Source of the DNA: Streptomyces bicolor | Lineage (GTDB): Bacteria; Actinomycetota; Actinomycetes; Streptomycetales; Streptomycetaceae | DNA: 64,000 nucleotides | Reading direction: 5' to 3' | Assembly: GCF_000719285.1 (NCBI RefSeq) | Contig: NZ_JOFS01000017.1 | Location: 194,820 to 258,819, forward strand | The notes under the pieces: model-generated | Seen by the model: only the letters and a program-made list of their open reading frames with translations | Database searches by the model: none | What the model was told of the DNA's origin: nothing | Program-made: the position numbers and the translations under genes | Shown here: in pieces, positions 37,071 through 46,724 of the stretch | Layout of the letters: each line of letters begins with the position of its first letter | How positions within the stretch are numbered: the stretch's first letter is position 1

Positions 37071-37901
37071 ATGGCGACACTTCCGAACCCCCTGCCGAAG
37101 CTGGCCACCGACCCCACGGGCGGCGTCCTCGGCCTCCAGCTCCCGCCCGGCAGACTCCTGGACGCGACCGTGGAGGGGCCGTGGCACGAGCCGCTGCTGT
37201 GGCTCGCGGACGAGGAGGCGGCACCCGGCGCGTGGGCCGCGCTGGCACCGGCCCGGCGGTCGGCCGGCCTGCTGTCGGTCGTCATCGACGCGGGCGGCCG
37301 CCATGGTGGCCCGGAGCTCTGGGAGTTGGCGCCCGAGGCGATGTCGTACCCGGGAGATCACGACGCCGAGGAGGTACTGGCGGATCTCTGGGACGAGTAC
37401 GCGGCGGGCGAGACGGAAGAGGAATGGCCCGGCCTGGCCGACGCCCCCGCCCCCGTGCCCACCTCCGTCTCCACCTCCGCCCCCGTCTCCGCCGACGACC
37501 CGGACGCGGTCGCCACGGACATCGCGGACTCGCTCGCCGAGAGCGGCGGCCTGCTGGAGGAACCCCGCCTCGCCCTCGTCCCGGCCCGCCGCAGCGCCGA
37601 CATCCCGGCGGCGATCGGCTGGACGGGCCCGGTGAACCACGAGAGTGACGTGGCCCGTCTCTGCGCGGTGCTCCGCTCCTGGGAGGACCGGTTCGGCATA
37701 CGGGTCGTGGCGCTCGGCTTCGACCAACTCCTCGTCTCCGTGGCCTTCCCGCCGACCATCCTGGCCGAGGCGGAGGCCGTCGCCGCCGAGCACTTCGCGT
37801 TCTGCCCGGACAACATCCTCCAGAGCGGCGACCCAACGGTTGGCGCGTATGCCGAGAAGCGGCTCCTCAACCAGCCGGCCTGGCACTTCTGGTGGGACTG
37901 A
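37071..37901 (+). CDS. DUF4253 protein
   Basis: 276 soluble residues. The C-terminal part matches the DUF4253 pattern (WEDRFGIRVVALGFDQLLVSVA, AEHFAFCPDNI, YAEKRLLNQPAWHFWWD), a domain of unknown function sometimes linked to toxin-immunity clusters. The N-terminal half is a variable alpha/beta region, joined by an acidic Pro/Ser-rich linker. The ATG at 37071 begins the sensible N-terminus; the frame is open further upstream but is rich in unlikely codons there. Confidence 0.75.
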   Translation: MATLPNPLPKLATDPTGGVLGLQLPPGRLLDATVEGPWHEPLLWLADEEAAPGAWAALAPARRSAGLLSVVIDAGGRHGGPELWELAPEAMSYPGDHDAEEVLADLWDEYAAGETEEEWPGLADAPAPVPTSVSTSAPVSADDPDAVATDIADSLAESGGLLEEPRLALVPARRSADIPAAIGWTGPVNHESDVARLCAVLRSWEDRFGIRVVALGFDQLLVSVAFPPTILAEAEAVAAEHFAFCPDNILQSGDPTVGAYAEKRLLNQPAWHFWWD

Positions 37902-37937
37902 CCGAAGACTGATCGAAGACTGACCGAAGACCGACCA
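37897..37937 (+). repeat. 11-bp direct repeat at the end of the DUF4253 gene
   Basis: GACTGACCGAA, GACTGATCGAA, GACTGACCGAA and a partial GACCGACC run from 37897 to 37937, beginning in the last codon and the stop of the gene. Confidence 0.7.
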
Positions 37938-37966
37938 CCGCCCGAGCGCCGACCGACCGAGCCGCC

Positions 37967-38821
37967 TCACTCCGGCAGCAACAGCATTCCCTCCGGTACG
38001 TCGATCCCGAACTCCTCGTCCAGCAACCGCCGCACCCGAGCCTCGTCCGTCATCTCCCGCTCGACGACGGCCCCGTCCGCACGCGTCTGTGTGAGGAGCC
38101 GGCCGTTGAGGAGGAGGTGGCGTTCGGCGGTGACGCTCTGGACGTAGACGCGCTGGGTGAAGGGCGAGCGCGGATTGGTGCCGATGTGCCAGTTGATGAC
38201 CTCGAAGTCGGGCTTCTCGAACGGCTCCAGAGTGAACGCGTACTGGTCCGTCCAGTCGTCCTTCACCCGGTCGTGGGCCTGGAGGAGCCACAGCTCCAGC
38301 GGCCCGTCGTGCGGCGCGTGGGCGAGCCGGTGCCGGCGTTCCGCGTCCCGGAACTCGACACCGGCCGTCAGCGGCACCGGCTCCAGCAGCGCACCGATCG
38401 CACCGAAGCCGACGTCCGCGAGATACGGCTGGGGGTCGCCCGGTGCCTCGACGAGGAGGGCCATGTGAGTGCGCGGGCGGCTCTCGATGCGGTCCGCTCC
38501 GACCACGACACGCGCCGCGAGCCGGGTCACCTGGAAGCCCAGCGCCTCCAGCGCGCACGCGAACAGGGTGTTGTGCTCGTAGCAGTAGCCGCCGCGCCGG
38601 CTGTGCACCAGCTTGGCCATCAGGTCGGCCGGTTCGAGGGAGGGAGCCGTACGCCGCAGGGCGTCCAGGTTCTCGAAGGGGATGCCCCGCATATGCGCCA
38701 GGTGCACGCCCCGCAGCGTCGCCACGTCGGCCCGCCGCTCCCCCTCCCAACCGATCCGCCGGAAGTACGCATCGACATCGAACCGCGAGGTGTCGGAATC
38801 GGACCGCAAGGTGTCGGACAT
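37967..38821 (-). CDS. Arylamine N-acetyltransferase
   Basis: 284-residue NAT. The Cys-His-Asp triad is visible: Cys80 in RRGGYCYEHN, His119 in RTHMALLV and Asp136 in YLADVGFG. NATs transfer acetyl from acetyl-CoA to arylamines and hydrazines; relatives in actinomycetes also act in ansamycin ring closure, but no such cluster is here. I chose the ATG at 38821, though a GTG three codons earlier is possible. Confidence 0.93.
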   Translation of the reverse strand: MSDTLRSDSDTSRFDVDAYFRRIGWEGERRADVATLRGVHLAHMRGIPFENLDALRRTAPSLEPADLMAKLVHSRRGGYCYEHNTLFACALEALGFQVTRLAARVVVGADRIESRPRTHMALLVEAPGDPQPYLADVGFGAIGALLEPVPLTAGVEFRDAERRHRLAHAPHDGPLELWLLQAHDRVKDDWTDQYAFTLEPFEKPDFEVINWHIGTNPRSPFTQRVYVQSVTAERHLLLNGRLLTQTRADGAVVEREMTDEARVRRLLDEEFGIDVPEGMLLLPE

Positions 38822-38907
38822 GCCTTTCACCTTAGGAACGCGGCCCGGGCCCCGTCTGCCCTCCAGGGCCCGACCCGCCCTGGATCATTGGCCCTCGATC
38901 ATCGGTC

Positions 38908-40128
38908 CTAGGACCGCAGCCCCTCCCCCAGCCTCCTCAGCCCCTCCCCGATCTCCTCCGGCGTCTGCGTGACGAAGCACAGCCGCATCGTCGACCGATC
39001 GGGCTCACCGGCGTAGAACGGCGCCCCGGGGACGTAGGCGACATCGTGCCGCACCACCTTCGGGAGCAGGGCCGTCGTGTCGTACGGCTCCGGCAGACGG
39101 GCCCAGAGGAACATCCCGCCCGTCGGCCGGTCCCAGGTGGAGCCCTCCGGCAGCGCCTGCGCCAGCCCGGCCAGCATGGCGTCGCGGCGTTCACGGTAGA
39201 CGTCCCTGACGCGGGCCACATGGGCGTCGAGGCCGGTGAGGTAGCGGGCGGCGGCGAGCTGGTTGAGGGTCGGGGTGTGCAGGTCGGCGGCCTGCTTGGC
39301 GACCACGCAGGCGCGCCGCAGGGCGGCCGGCGCGCGCAGCCAGCCCAGCCGCAGCCCGGGCGCCATCACCTTGGAGAAGGAACCGAGCAGCACCGTGCGG
39401 TCCTCCGCCCCCGGGTAGGAGGAGATCCAGGGCACGCGCTCACCCTCGTACCGGAGTTCGCCGTACGGGTCGTCCTCGACGATCCACACCCCGCCCCGCG
39501 CGGCGACCTCCGCGACGGCCGCCCTGCGCTCGGCGGGCAGGGTTCTGCCGGTCGGGTTCTGGAAGGTCGGCACGGTGTAGAAGAGCTTGGGCCGCTCCCG
39601 CACCACCAGTTCCTCCAGCGCCCGGGCGTCCACCCCGTCGGCGTCCCCCGGAACGGCCACGACCCGCGCTCCCGCAAGCCCGAAGGCCTGAAGTGCCGCC
39701 AGATAACAGGGGTCTTCGACGAGAACCGTGTCCCCGGGATCCAGCAGCGCGGTGGCGAGGAGCGACAGGCCCTGCTGGGAGCCGGTGGTGACGAGCAGGT
39801 CGTCGGCGTCCGTCGCGAGCCCTCGCGCCGACATGCGCGCGGCGAGACCGGTGCGCAGGCTGGGCTCGCCCTCAGTCGTGGAGTACTGCAGCGCCCGTGC
39901 CGGCGTCTCGGCGAGTACGTCACGGAAGGCGGCCGCGATGCCCTCCCGGTCGAACAGCTCGGGCGCCGGCAGCCCGCCCGCGAAGTTGATGACCTCGGGT
40001 CGGGCGGTGACGGCGAGGATGTCGCGCACGGGCGAGCCACCCACCGACGCGGCCCGCGCCGCGAGTGACGGCACGTCGGCTCGGGCGGGGTGGGGCGCGG
40101 ACTCGGTCAAACTCATGACAGCGCTCAT
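38908..40128 (-). CDS. PLP-dependent aminotransferase (2-aminoadipate/valine-type)
   Basis: 406 residues of fold-type I aminotransferase class I/II. PLP Lys is in LLGSFSKVMAPGLRLGW; NPTGRTLP and EDDPYGELRYEG are family-typical, as is the N-terminal ITARPEVINFAGGLPAPELF. No GntR domain is fused, so it is not a MocR regulator. Likely substrate is an aliphatic or aromatic amino acid; exact specificity is open. AGGAG seven bases before the ATG at 40128 sets the start. Confidence 0.88.
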   Translation of the reverse strand: MSAVMSLTESAPHPARADVPSLAARAASVGGSPVRDILAVTARPEVINFAGGLPAPELFDREGIAAAFRDVLAETPARALQYSTTEGEPSLRTGLAARMSARGLATDADDLLVTTGSQQGLSLLATALLDPGDTVLVEDPCYLAALQAFGLAGARVVAVPGDADGVDARALEELVVRERPKLFYTVPTFQNPTGRTLPAERRAAVAEVAARGGVWIVEDDPYGELRYEGERVPWISSYPGAEDRTVLLGSFSKVMAPGLRLGWLRAPAALRRACVVAKQAADLHTPTLNQLAAARYLTGLDAHVARVRDVYRERRDAMLAGLAQALPEGSTWDRPTGGMFLWARLPEPYDTTALLPKVVRHDVAYVPGAPFYAGEPDRSTMRLCFVTQTPEEIGEGLRRLGEGLRS

Positions 40129-40453
40129 GACACGGCTCCTTCGGCTACGACGACGAGTGGGACGGCTCGTGCCGGGCAGCCTAGAGAACTACATGCCGTC
40201 TACAAGCAGCTTTCCGGGATACGGACCGACAGGGACCCGCTACGCACTCCAGGGGCTCCCCGGGAACACCCGCCCCAGGGTTTGCGGTCGCCCGGCGTCC
40301 CACGCCAAGCCGCCGGGACGGTCCATCCCCGCAGGTCAACGACGGTCCCACCACTCCAGCGTCCCGAATTCCCGCGCGAGGGTGGCGGCCAGGAGGGATG
40401 ATCACGCAGGCTGAGGACCGATCCCAGCCCCCACCCGAGGAGAGGGCCACTCC
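40129..40453. other. Divergent intergenic region
   Basis: 325 bases. I see no convincing gene, RNA structure or repeat; it should carry the divergent promoters of the aminotransferase gene and the small lipoprotein gene. Confidence 0.5.
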
Positions 40454-40639
40454 ATGTCCGCGTCCGCACCCCCCGCCCGCCGCCCCCGCGCCCGGCTCCT
40501 CGCCGCCACGCTGGCGGCGATCGCCGCGTTCACGCTCACCGCGTGCGAGGACGGCCAGGGCCTGCGCGACGAGGGGCCATCGACCCCGACCACCCCGACG
40601 GCCACGACCACGACGCCACCGGCGTCCGACAGGCCATGA
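40454..40639 (+). CDS. 61-residue lipoprotein-like small protein
   Basis: 61 residues: positive N-terminus, hydrophobic stretch and lipobox LTAC (ending a signal of about 35 residues), then a Thr/Pro-rich tail (PTTPTATTTTPP). GAGGAG lies about 12 bases before the ATG at 40454. The high-quality start and lipobox argue for a genuine exported mini-lipoprotein of unknown function. Confidence 0.65.
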   Translation: MSASAPPARRPRARLLAATLAAIAAFTLTACEDGQGLRDEGPSTPTTPTATTTTPPASDRP

Positions 40640-40676
40640 CCGGCCCCCGTACGCTCGGCCGTACGCCGTTTCCGCG

Positions 40677-41678
40677 TCAGGAACGGCTGCCCAGCTTCTG
40701 CGCCGCCTCCGTCGCCCAGTAGGTGAGGATGTTGCGCGCACCCGCCCGCTTGATGCCGGTCAGCGCCTCGAGGATCGCCCGGTCCCGGTCGATCCAGCCC
40801 TTCTCGGCGGCCGCCTCGATCATCGAGTACTCGCCGGAGATCTGGTAGGCGGCGACCGGCACGTCCACCGCGTCGGCGACCCGGGCCAGGATGTCGAGGT
40901 AGGGCCCGGCCGGCTTGACCATCACCATGTCGGCCCCCTCCTCCAGGTCGAGGGCCAGCTCCCGCAGCGATTCCCGCACGTTCGCCGGGTCCTGCTGATA
41001 GGTCTTCCGGTCCCCCTTGAGCGAGGAGGCGACGGCCTCCCGGAAGGGCCCGTAGAAGGCGGAGGCGTACTTGGCGGTGTAGGCGAGGATGGCGACATCC
41101 TCCCGCCCGATCTGATCGAGCGCGTCACGGACGACGCCGATCTGCCCGTCCATCATCCCGCTGGGCCCGACCACATGGGCCCCGGCGTCGGCCTGCACCT
41201 GAGCCATCTCGGCGTAGCGCTCCAAGGTCGCGTCGTTGTCGACGCGCCCCTGCGAGTCCAGCACGCCGCAGTGCCCGTGATCGGTGGTCTCGTCGAGACA
41301 GAGGTCGGACATGACGAGAAGCTCGTCCCCCACCTCGGCCCGGACATCCCGGATGGCGACCTGCAGGATCCCGTCCGGATCGGTCCCGGGCGTACCCAGG
41401 GCGTCCTTCTTCCCCTCCTCGGGCACCCCGAAGAGCATGATCCCGGAGACACCGGCCTCAACGGCCTCGGCAGCGGCCTTCTTCAGGCTGTCCCGGGTGT
41501 GCTGAACGACCCCCGGCATGGCGGCGATCGGCACCGGCTCGCTGACACCCTCGCGCACGAAGGCCGGGAGGATGAAGTCGGCGGGGTGCAGCCTGGTCTC
41601 GGCGACCATACGCCGCATGGCGGGAGTGGTCCGCAGACGCCGCGGCCGCGTGCCCGGGAAGGATCCGTACGTCGTCAT
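40677..41678 (-). CDS. hemB: Delta-aminolevulinic acid dehydratase (porphobilinogen synthase)
   Basis: 333 residues. It condenses two 5-aminolevulinate molecules to porphobilinogen. Both Schiff-base lysines are seen: K203 in [11 protein letters not shown] and K255 in [10 protein letters not shown]. The metal-site region reads [14 protein letters not shown], which keeps two of the three zinc Cys and has Asp in place of the other, a form I recall from actinobacterial enzymes. It lies about 5.5 kb from hemD on the same strand, separated by unrelated genes. Confidence 0.96.
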   Translation of the reverse strand: MTTYGSFPGTRPRRLRTTPAMRRMVAETRLHPADFILPAFVREGVSEPVPIAAMPGVVQHTRDSLKKAAAEAVEAGVSGIMLFGVPEEGKKDALGTPGTDPDGILQVAIRDVRAEVGDELLVMSDLCLDETTDHGHCGVLDSQGRVDNDATLERYAEMAQVQADAGAHVVGPSGMMDGQIGVVRDALDQIGREDVAILAYTAKYASAFYGPFREAVASSLKGDRKTYQQDPANVRESLRELALDLEEGADMVMVKPAGPYLDILARVADAVDVPVAAYQISGEYSMIEAAAEKGWIDRDRAILEALTGIKRAGARNILTYWATEAAQKLGSRS

Positions 41679-41871
41679 GCCACCTACGCTACGCCCGCCC
41701 CGGCAGCACCTTTGCCGACGGTACGTCGGCACGGACGTACCGTCCCAAGCGGCCCGCATGCACCCTCCCAGCCACCGGGTCCATCCTGAGAAAGAGCCCC
41801 AGGACCCCGACGGCCCCGCCCCTCGGTGAAGACCGCCGCCGTCCCTCCGTACCCGCACAGCGGAGGACGCG

Positions 41872-43263
41872 ATGACCGCCACCCACCACCACAACACCCC
41901 CGACCTGTTCGCCCTCTCCGAGATCCACGGACCGGTCCTGCGCCCCGGCGACGACGGCTACGCCGAGGAGGTCACCGGCTTCAACCTGGCCGCGTTGCAC
42001 ACACCGGACGTGGTCGTGGGTGCGACGGGCGTCGATGACATCGTGACGGCGCTGCGCTGGGCGTCGGCCACCGGCACGCCGGTCGCGGTCCAGGCGACGG
42101 GCCACGGCGCGAACTTCCCCATCGACCACGGCCTGCTGATCAACACGGCCCGCATGACGGACGTACACGTCGACCCCCAGGAGCGCCTCGCGACGGTCGC
42201 GGCCGGAGCGAAGTGGCGCCACGTCTCGGACGCGACCGCACCGCACGGCCTCGCCGCGCTCTGCGGCACGGCCTCGGACTCGGGCGCGGTCGGCTACACG
42301 CTCGGCGGCGGGCTCCCCGTCCTGGGCCGGGCCTACGGCTACGCGACCGACCTGGTCCGCTCCTTCCAGGTCGCCACGCCCGACGGCACGCTCCACGAGT
42401 GCGACCCCGAAGACGAGCCGGAGCTGTTCGGGGCACTGCGCGGCGGCAAGGGCAACGTGGGCGTGGTCACCTCCATGACCTGCGAACTGATCCCCCTGGC
42501 CACGCTTCTGGGCGGCGGCGTCTACTACCCCGGCGAGCACGCCGAACCCGTGCTGCGCACCTGGATCGACTGGACACGAACACTTCCGGACGAGATGTGC
42601 AGCGCCTTCGCCCTCCTCCGCCTGCCGCCCATCCCGGAGATCCCCGAACCGCTGCGCGGCGGCTTCTGGGCCCGCGTCGTGATCGCCTGGCCCGGAGACC
42701 CGGCCGAGGGTGAACGCCTGCTGGCCCCGATCCGCGCGGCCGCGCCGGTGGCGGTCGACACGGTGGAGGAGATGCCGTACGCCGCCCTGGACCGCATCCA
42801 CATCGAACCGCAGGACCCGCTCCCCGCCCGCGAGTCGTGCACCCTGATGCGCGATCTCCCGCCCGACGCCGTCCGAACGTTCCTGTCCCAGGCGGGCCCC
42901 GAGGTCCCCGACTACCCCCTGCTCATAGTGGAGTTCCGCCACATGGGCGGCGCCCTCGCCCGCCCCGCCCGCGAGGAGGACGCGATCTGCGCCCGGGACG
43001 CGAACTACCTGCTGGAAGCGGTGGGCGTCCTGGCCGCGCCACCTATGGCCGCGGCCATAGAAGAGGCCACAACAGCCCTCCACGCAGCGATGGCCCCCTA
43101 CGGCACAGGCCTCACGATGATCAACATCCACGGCACCCCCGGCGACGATTCCGACCGCGCCCGAGCCTGGACCCCGGAGGTCTACGACCGCCTGCGCAAG
43201 GACAAGGCGGCTTACGACCCCACCAACCTGCTTCGCTTCGGCCATACCGTCACGCCGGTGTAG
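41872..43263 (+). CDS. FAD-linked oxidase, VAO/BBE type
   Basis: 463 residues. The PCMH-type FAD-binding domain is clear ([24 protein letters not shown] FAD pyrophosphate region, [31 protein letters not shown]) and the C-terminus has a BBE-like element ([13 protein letters not shown]). Members oxidise sugars, alkaloids or other alcohols with O2. No signal peptide is seen. The substrate is unknown. Divergent from hemB. Confidence 0.9.
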   Translation: MTATHHHNTPDLFALSEIHGPVLRPGDDGYAEEVTGFNLAALHTPDVVVGATGVDDIVTALRWASATGTPVAVQATGHGANFPIDHGLLINTARMTDVHVDPQERLATVAAGAKWRHVSDATAPHGLAALCGTASDSGAVGYTLGGGLPVLGRAYGYATDLVRSFQVATPDGTLHECDPEDEPELFGALRGGKGNVGVVTSMTCELIPLATLLGGGVYYPGEHAEPVLRTWIDWTRTLPDEMCSAFALLRLPPIPEIPEPLRGGFWARVVIAWPGDPAEGERLLAPIRAAAPVAVDTVEEMPYAALDRIHIEPQDPLPARESCTLMRDLPPDAVRTFLSQAGPEVPDYPLLIVEFRHMGGALARPAREEDAICARDANYLLEAVGVLAAPPMAAAIEEATTALHAAMAPYGTGLTMINIHGTPGDDSDRARAWTPEVYDRLRKDKAAYDPTNLLRFGHTVTPV

Positions 43264-43409
43264 GCGCCACGCCAAAATGCAGCCACAGCACGACCGATAA
43301 CACACAGCCCTCACATCGCCCTCACTTAAACGCCGAAGAAACGGGATGGATCGTTTCCCCGGCGGCCCGTGTGCGCGCTGCGTTCCGGCATCCCCCATAC
43401 TCATGCACC

Positions 43410-44138
43410 ATGGATGACGTGCTGGAAGTACTCGTGCCGACCATCATGTTCCTGGTGATTGCCACTGGTTTCGTCGTCGTTATCTACGGCATCAGACGTG
43501 TGAACAAAAGGGACGTGCGGAGCGAGCAAGATCAGGCGGGGCTTGTCCAGCTCGCCCAGGAACGCGGCTGGAACTACACCGCAGAGATCCCCGGCGGGGC
43601 AGAGCGATACGTGGGAGCACCGCCCTTCCGCGCAAAGGGCCATTACCTCTGGGACTACGTCACCGGTGAATTCCGGGGGCACACTGTCAGCTGCTTCGAG
43701 TACCGCCCGCGCGATTTCGACGCCGCCGACGCCGGGACGAACGACCATCGGTATTTCGTCGCGCTCACGGTCACGCTGCCGGCACCCACGCCCGGCGTGA
43801 TCATCGATAGGCCGAATATGCTGGAGCGGGCGGACAACCGCCTCAACAACGCGTTCGGTCTCGGCGACAACGAGGTGAAGCTGGGGAATCCAGAATTCGA
43901 CGAGGACTTTCGCGTCATCACCGACGACGAGCCGTTCGCACGAACCGTGATGACCGATGACCTGGTGCGGTTCCTCCTTTCCGACCCGCGCGTCAAGGAC
44001 GGACCTCTTCGATTCCACGGGAACGAGCTGATCACGTGGTTCGAGGGACGGCTGCGGCCGGACGGTATCGATCCGAAGCTGAACTACCTGTGCGACGTCC
44101 TCGACCTGGTACCGGCGCAGACGTGGCGCTCAGCCTGA
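43410..44138 (+). CDS. Membrane-anchored hypothetical protein
   Basis: 242 residues. One N-terminal membrane helix (LVPTIMFLVIATGFVVVIYGI) leads into a cytoplasmic domain rich in aromatic residues (GNELITWFEGRLRPDG, FRVITDDEPFARTVM). The second half resembles unnamed membrane-associated proteins near type VII genes, but I cannot assign a family. Its third codon positions look less G/C-rich than those of its neighbours, suggesting foreign origin. It ends just before a long hairpin. Confidence 0.65.
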   Translation: MDDVLEVLVPTIMFLVIATGFVVVIYGIRRVNKRDVRSEQDQAGLVQLAQERGWNYTAEIPGGAERYVGAPPFRAKGHYLWDYVTGEFRGHTVSCFEYRPRDFDAADAGTNDHRYFVALTVTLPAPTPGVIIDRPNMLERADNRLNNAFGLGDNEVKLGNPEFDEDFRVITDDEPFARTVMTDDLVRFLLSDPRVKDGPLRFHGNELITWFEGRLRPDGIDPKLNYLCDVLDLVPAQTWRSA

Positions 44139-44146
44139 GTGGAACT

Positions 44147-44199
44147 GCTCATGGGTGAGCCCCTCGCGGATCTGATTCGCGAGGGGCTCACCCATGAGC
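44147..44199. terminator. 22-bp perfect hairpin between convergent genes
   Basis: Arms at 44147-44168 and 44178-44199 are exact reverse complements (22 bp) with a nine-base loop. Strong bidirectional terminator between the genes ending at 44138 and 44217. Confidence 0.9.
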
Positions 44200-44216
44200 G
44201 CCGAGGTGCAGGAGAG

Positions 44217-44711
44217 CTACGCCGCGGCAGGGTCCGCAGGGCGAATTGACCGGACGAACTCCTTGAAGTCCTCCTGGACGGCATCCAGCTGGGACAACTT
44301 GGAGGTCAACGTGAACTCCAGCACCGCACGTTTGGCGGGATCGTGCACATCCTGCATGGTCACGTACACCTGGCTCTGCACCAGTTCCACGGGCAACCCG
44401 CGCAGCCTGCCCGACAGACGGAGGGTCTGGGTGAGTACGGGCGCCTCCGGTGTTCCCACCTGATGCCGCTTGGCGACGCGCACCGTTGTCCCCTGACTCA
44501 ATCGTTGGACCGACTCATCGGCGAGGGTGACCAGGTCAGCCAGGTCATTCCGCATCTTGCCGGCAATGGTGATATTCGCGGTGAACCCGTCCCGAGACTC
44601 GGGGTGGAGCGCGACGAAAGCGACCTCTGGGGCGCCCATCTCATCGGGGGACGCCGGCTGCCAACCCTCCGGCAATGAAAACTCGATCTTCACCGGCAGC
44701 GTGGTCGCCAT
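44217..44711 (-). CDS. LpqN-like protein of a type VII secretion-like cassette
   Basis: 164 residues, no signal peptide. The pattern (IEFSLPEGWQPASPDEM, then FTANITIAGKMR, VYVTMQDVHDP and VLEFTLTSK) resembles the LpqN/LpqT group, soluble or lipid-anchored proteins that in mycobacteria interact with envelope-lipid transport. Third gene of a cassette with a WXG-like protein and a putative secreted protein. Function here unknown. Confidence 0.65.
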   Translation of the reverse strand: MATTLPVKIEFSLPEGWQPASPDEMGAPEVAFVALHPESRDGFTANITIAGKMRNDLADLVTLADESVQRLSQGTTVRVAKRHQVGTPEAPVLTQTLRLSGRLRGLPVELVQSQVYVTMQDVHDPAKRAVLEFTLTSKLSQLDAVQEDFKEFVRSIRPADPAAA

Positions 44712-44751
44712 GGTGGATCATCTCCTTCAGTGTGCGGAATTCGAAGTAGCG

Positions 44752-45990
44752 TCAGCCGAAGGGGTTCCACTCTTTCACCGTGTCTCCGACATCATCAAGG
44801 CCAACGAAATCGGCTGCGTCACCGATCGAATCGACGACCTTACCCGGGTCGATCTCGACCTGCCCGCCCACGCTGGCGCCGACCCCAACTGTGGCACCCA
44901 GCTCTCCACCGATGACGAACTTCCCGTCCTTCATGCCGGCATCAAAGGTGGCTTTGCCGCCGAGTCCGTAACTTACCTCGGCCTTGCCACCGATCCCGAC
45001 ACCGGCAATATCGCCATGGCCCTCCACGCCGGCCTTGCCACCCACAAATCCCTCGATGCCGGCATGCACACCGTCCTTTCCCACGGACGCCTTGGCTGAG
45101 GCTTCGGCGCCAACAGATGCCGAGGCCTTTCCACTGGCGGCAAAGGGGCCGTTCTCGATACTGCCCTCCGCGGAGGCTGCTACCAGGTTGGCGGAAGCGC
45201 CGACTCCGGCCTGCAACCTACCGTCGGCAATGGACGCCCCTGCGGTGGCCTGCGCCGAGAGCACCTGGACGCCGGCCTTTCCTGCGGCCTTCCCGCCCGC
45301 CCACTCCGTCTCACCTTCGGCCTCGGCCTTCCAGGCCTCCGCTTCGGCGGTCCTCTCCCAGAGTTTGGTCTCGTGACCCGCCTTGGGCTTGGCCTGGGGA
45401 TCCTCGGCGGACTGGCCGTTGGCCGTGCCCCAGGTGCGGTGCTCTGCCCCCCTGAGGTCCTTGGCCTGACCTTCGTAGAAGGTCTTGCCGTAGCTGAACT
45501 TCCCCGACTCCTTCTGGTTCTCGGCGGTTTTCGCCGCCCTCGCCAGCCAGTCCGGCGCCTTGTCGGAGTCGCCGGACAGCTCCTTGAGCTTCTCCGCCGC
45601 CTTGTCGCCTTCGTCCCGCAGATACTGGCGGGCATTGTTCAAGGTCAACTCGGCGTGGCTTTTGTCGCCCCCGTCCCACAGCGCGATGGCCTCTCGGGCC
45701 TGCCGCTGCGCCTCGCTCAGCGCTGAGGCGTATGTACTGATCGTCGAGGCGGCCTCTGACATCTGGTCGGACGCGTAAAGCCAGTTCTTCTTCTCGCCGG
45801 CGAGTTTCTCGGAGAATCCGTCGCTGGCCGGCCCGGTCCAGCCGGAAATACGTACGCCACCCAGTCCGTCACCGACATCCTCGAAGTTGCCGGAATACTT
45901 CCTGAGTGACTGCACAATACTGTCCAGGTTCCCCGCGTCACCGGGGATCAGCTCCTTGGGGTCTTTCGTCTCGCCCAGATCGGCAGCCAT
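44752..45990 (-). CDS. Putative type VII-secreted protein with an Ala/Gly-rich C-terminus
   Basis: 412 residues. N-terminal helical segment (about 1-110: LDSIVQSLRKYSGNFEDVGDGL, SGWTGPASDGFSEKL) fits the WXG-like 'T7SS-secreted protein' pattern, with a W-x-G-type turn. The rest is a long Ala/Gly-rich, repeat-like region (KASASVGAEASAKASVGKDG, IAGVGIGGKAEVSYGLGGKA) resembling the pre-toxin linker of polymorphic toxins, but ends in VKEWNPFG with no recognisable toxin domain. It may be a structural export substrate or a toxin of unknown type. Confidence 0.68.
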   Translation of the reverse strand: MAADLGETKDPKELIPGDAGNLDSIVQSLRKYSGNFEDVGDGLGGVRISGWTGPASDGFSEKLAGEKKNWLYASDQMSEAASTISTYASALSEAQRQAREAIALWDGGDKSHAELTLNNARQYLRDEGDKAAEKLKELSGDSDKAPDWLARAAKTAENQKESGKFSYGKTFYEGQAKDLRGAEHRTWGTANGQSAEDPQAKPKAGHETKLWERTAEAEAWKAEAEGETEWAGGKAAGKAGVQVLSAQATAGASIADGRLQAGVGASANLVAASAEGSIENGPFAASGKASASVGAEASAKASVGKDGVHAGIEGFVGGKAGVEGHGDIAGVGIGGKAEVSYGLGGKATFDAGMKDGKFVIGGELGATVGVGASVGGQVEIDPGKVVDSIGDAADFVGLDDVGDTVKEWNPFG

Positions 45991-46005
45991 GCCCGTCCCC
46001 CGTTC

Positions 46006-46311
46006 TTACCGTCCCGCGTGAGACGGACTCACCAGCCGCTCTGCCTCGGCATCCGATCGCTCATAGCTGTCCGCCGTCCTCTTGAGTTCGTCAGCCAAGC
46101 CGGTCGAACGTTCCCCAAGGACCCCGATGGCCACGTCCCACGTGTCGCAGAATTTTTCAAACTTCCCGGACACGATCAGATTGCCAAATTCTTCCACACT
46201 GCGATTCAGTGCGCCGAAATCGGCGTCCTTGGCCGGATTCAGACATTTTTGAATATCTGAAGCGCCACCCCTGAGCTCTTCCGGATCGGCTCGAAAGCCA
46301 TCCATGCTCAT
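46006..46311 (-). CDS. WXG100-like (ESAT-6 superfamily) protein
   Basis: 101 residues, all helical. Two helices would pack around a CDTWDVA turn in place of the classical WXG, followed by a Y-x3-D/E-like C-terminal signal region (SYERSDAE). Such proteins are exported by type VII secretion, usually as dimers. It ends 15 bases from the next gene, the presumed secreted partner. The start is the ATG at 46311; an earlier frame from 46362 looks non-coding. Confidence 0.65.
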   Translation of the reverse strand: MSMDGFRADPEELRGGASDIQKCLNPAKDADFGALNRSVEEFGNLIVSGKFEKFCDTWDVAIGVLGERSTGLADELKRTADSYERSDAEAERLVSPSHAGR

Positions 46312-46724
46312 ATTCGATTCACCGCCCCCGTGAACGCATGCCAAAGACAGGCAGGTCAGCACTGCCGTCGGCCACGAAACATATCACTGACCTGCACCGT
46401 CAGGATGCACGGGGAGCTCCGATACCCACGCCCACAAAACCGCCCGGAAAATTCCCCAAGTCACACAGGTCCGCCGTCCGATAAACCGTTTCACCACCGC
46501 AGAGAAGAACAAGCGGAGGCGCCGACTACCCCCGCGGCACCGCCGATACAACGATCGAGCCACGAGAGTGGGGAAAGGGTGAAGATATGGCGGATCTCTC
46601 TACCGCCGAATCGCGTGCCAAGAACGCAGGCCCGAGGGCCGACCAAGGCAGTCTCATGAGCCAGTCGGACCCGCCCAGTATGCTCCGTGTATTTGTGCCT
46701 CGCTCATCCGAAATGGAGTCCCCC
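46312..46724. other. Non-coding region upstream of the type VII-like cassette
   Basis: 413 bases, visibly richer in A/T than the flanks. No credible gene; reading frames here have unusual amino-acid content. It should contain the promoter of the minus-strand cassette and of the lipoprotein gene at 46725. Confidence 0.55.

Noticed and set aside
38908..40128. Aminotransferase as a MocR-type regulator
   Set aside because: The protein has no N-terminal GntR helix-turn-helix and starts directly with the aminotransferase domain.
46330..46659. 109-codon plus-strand frame upstream of the DUF4333 gene
   Set aside because: Unusual residue content, no start with a ribosome-binding site, and no domain; I treat the region as non-coding.
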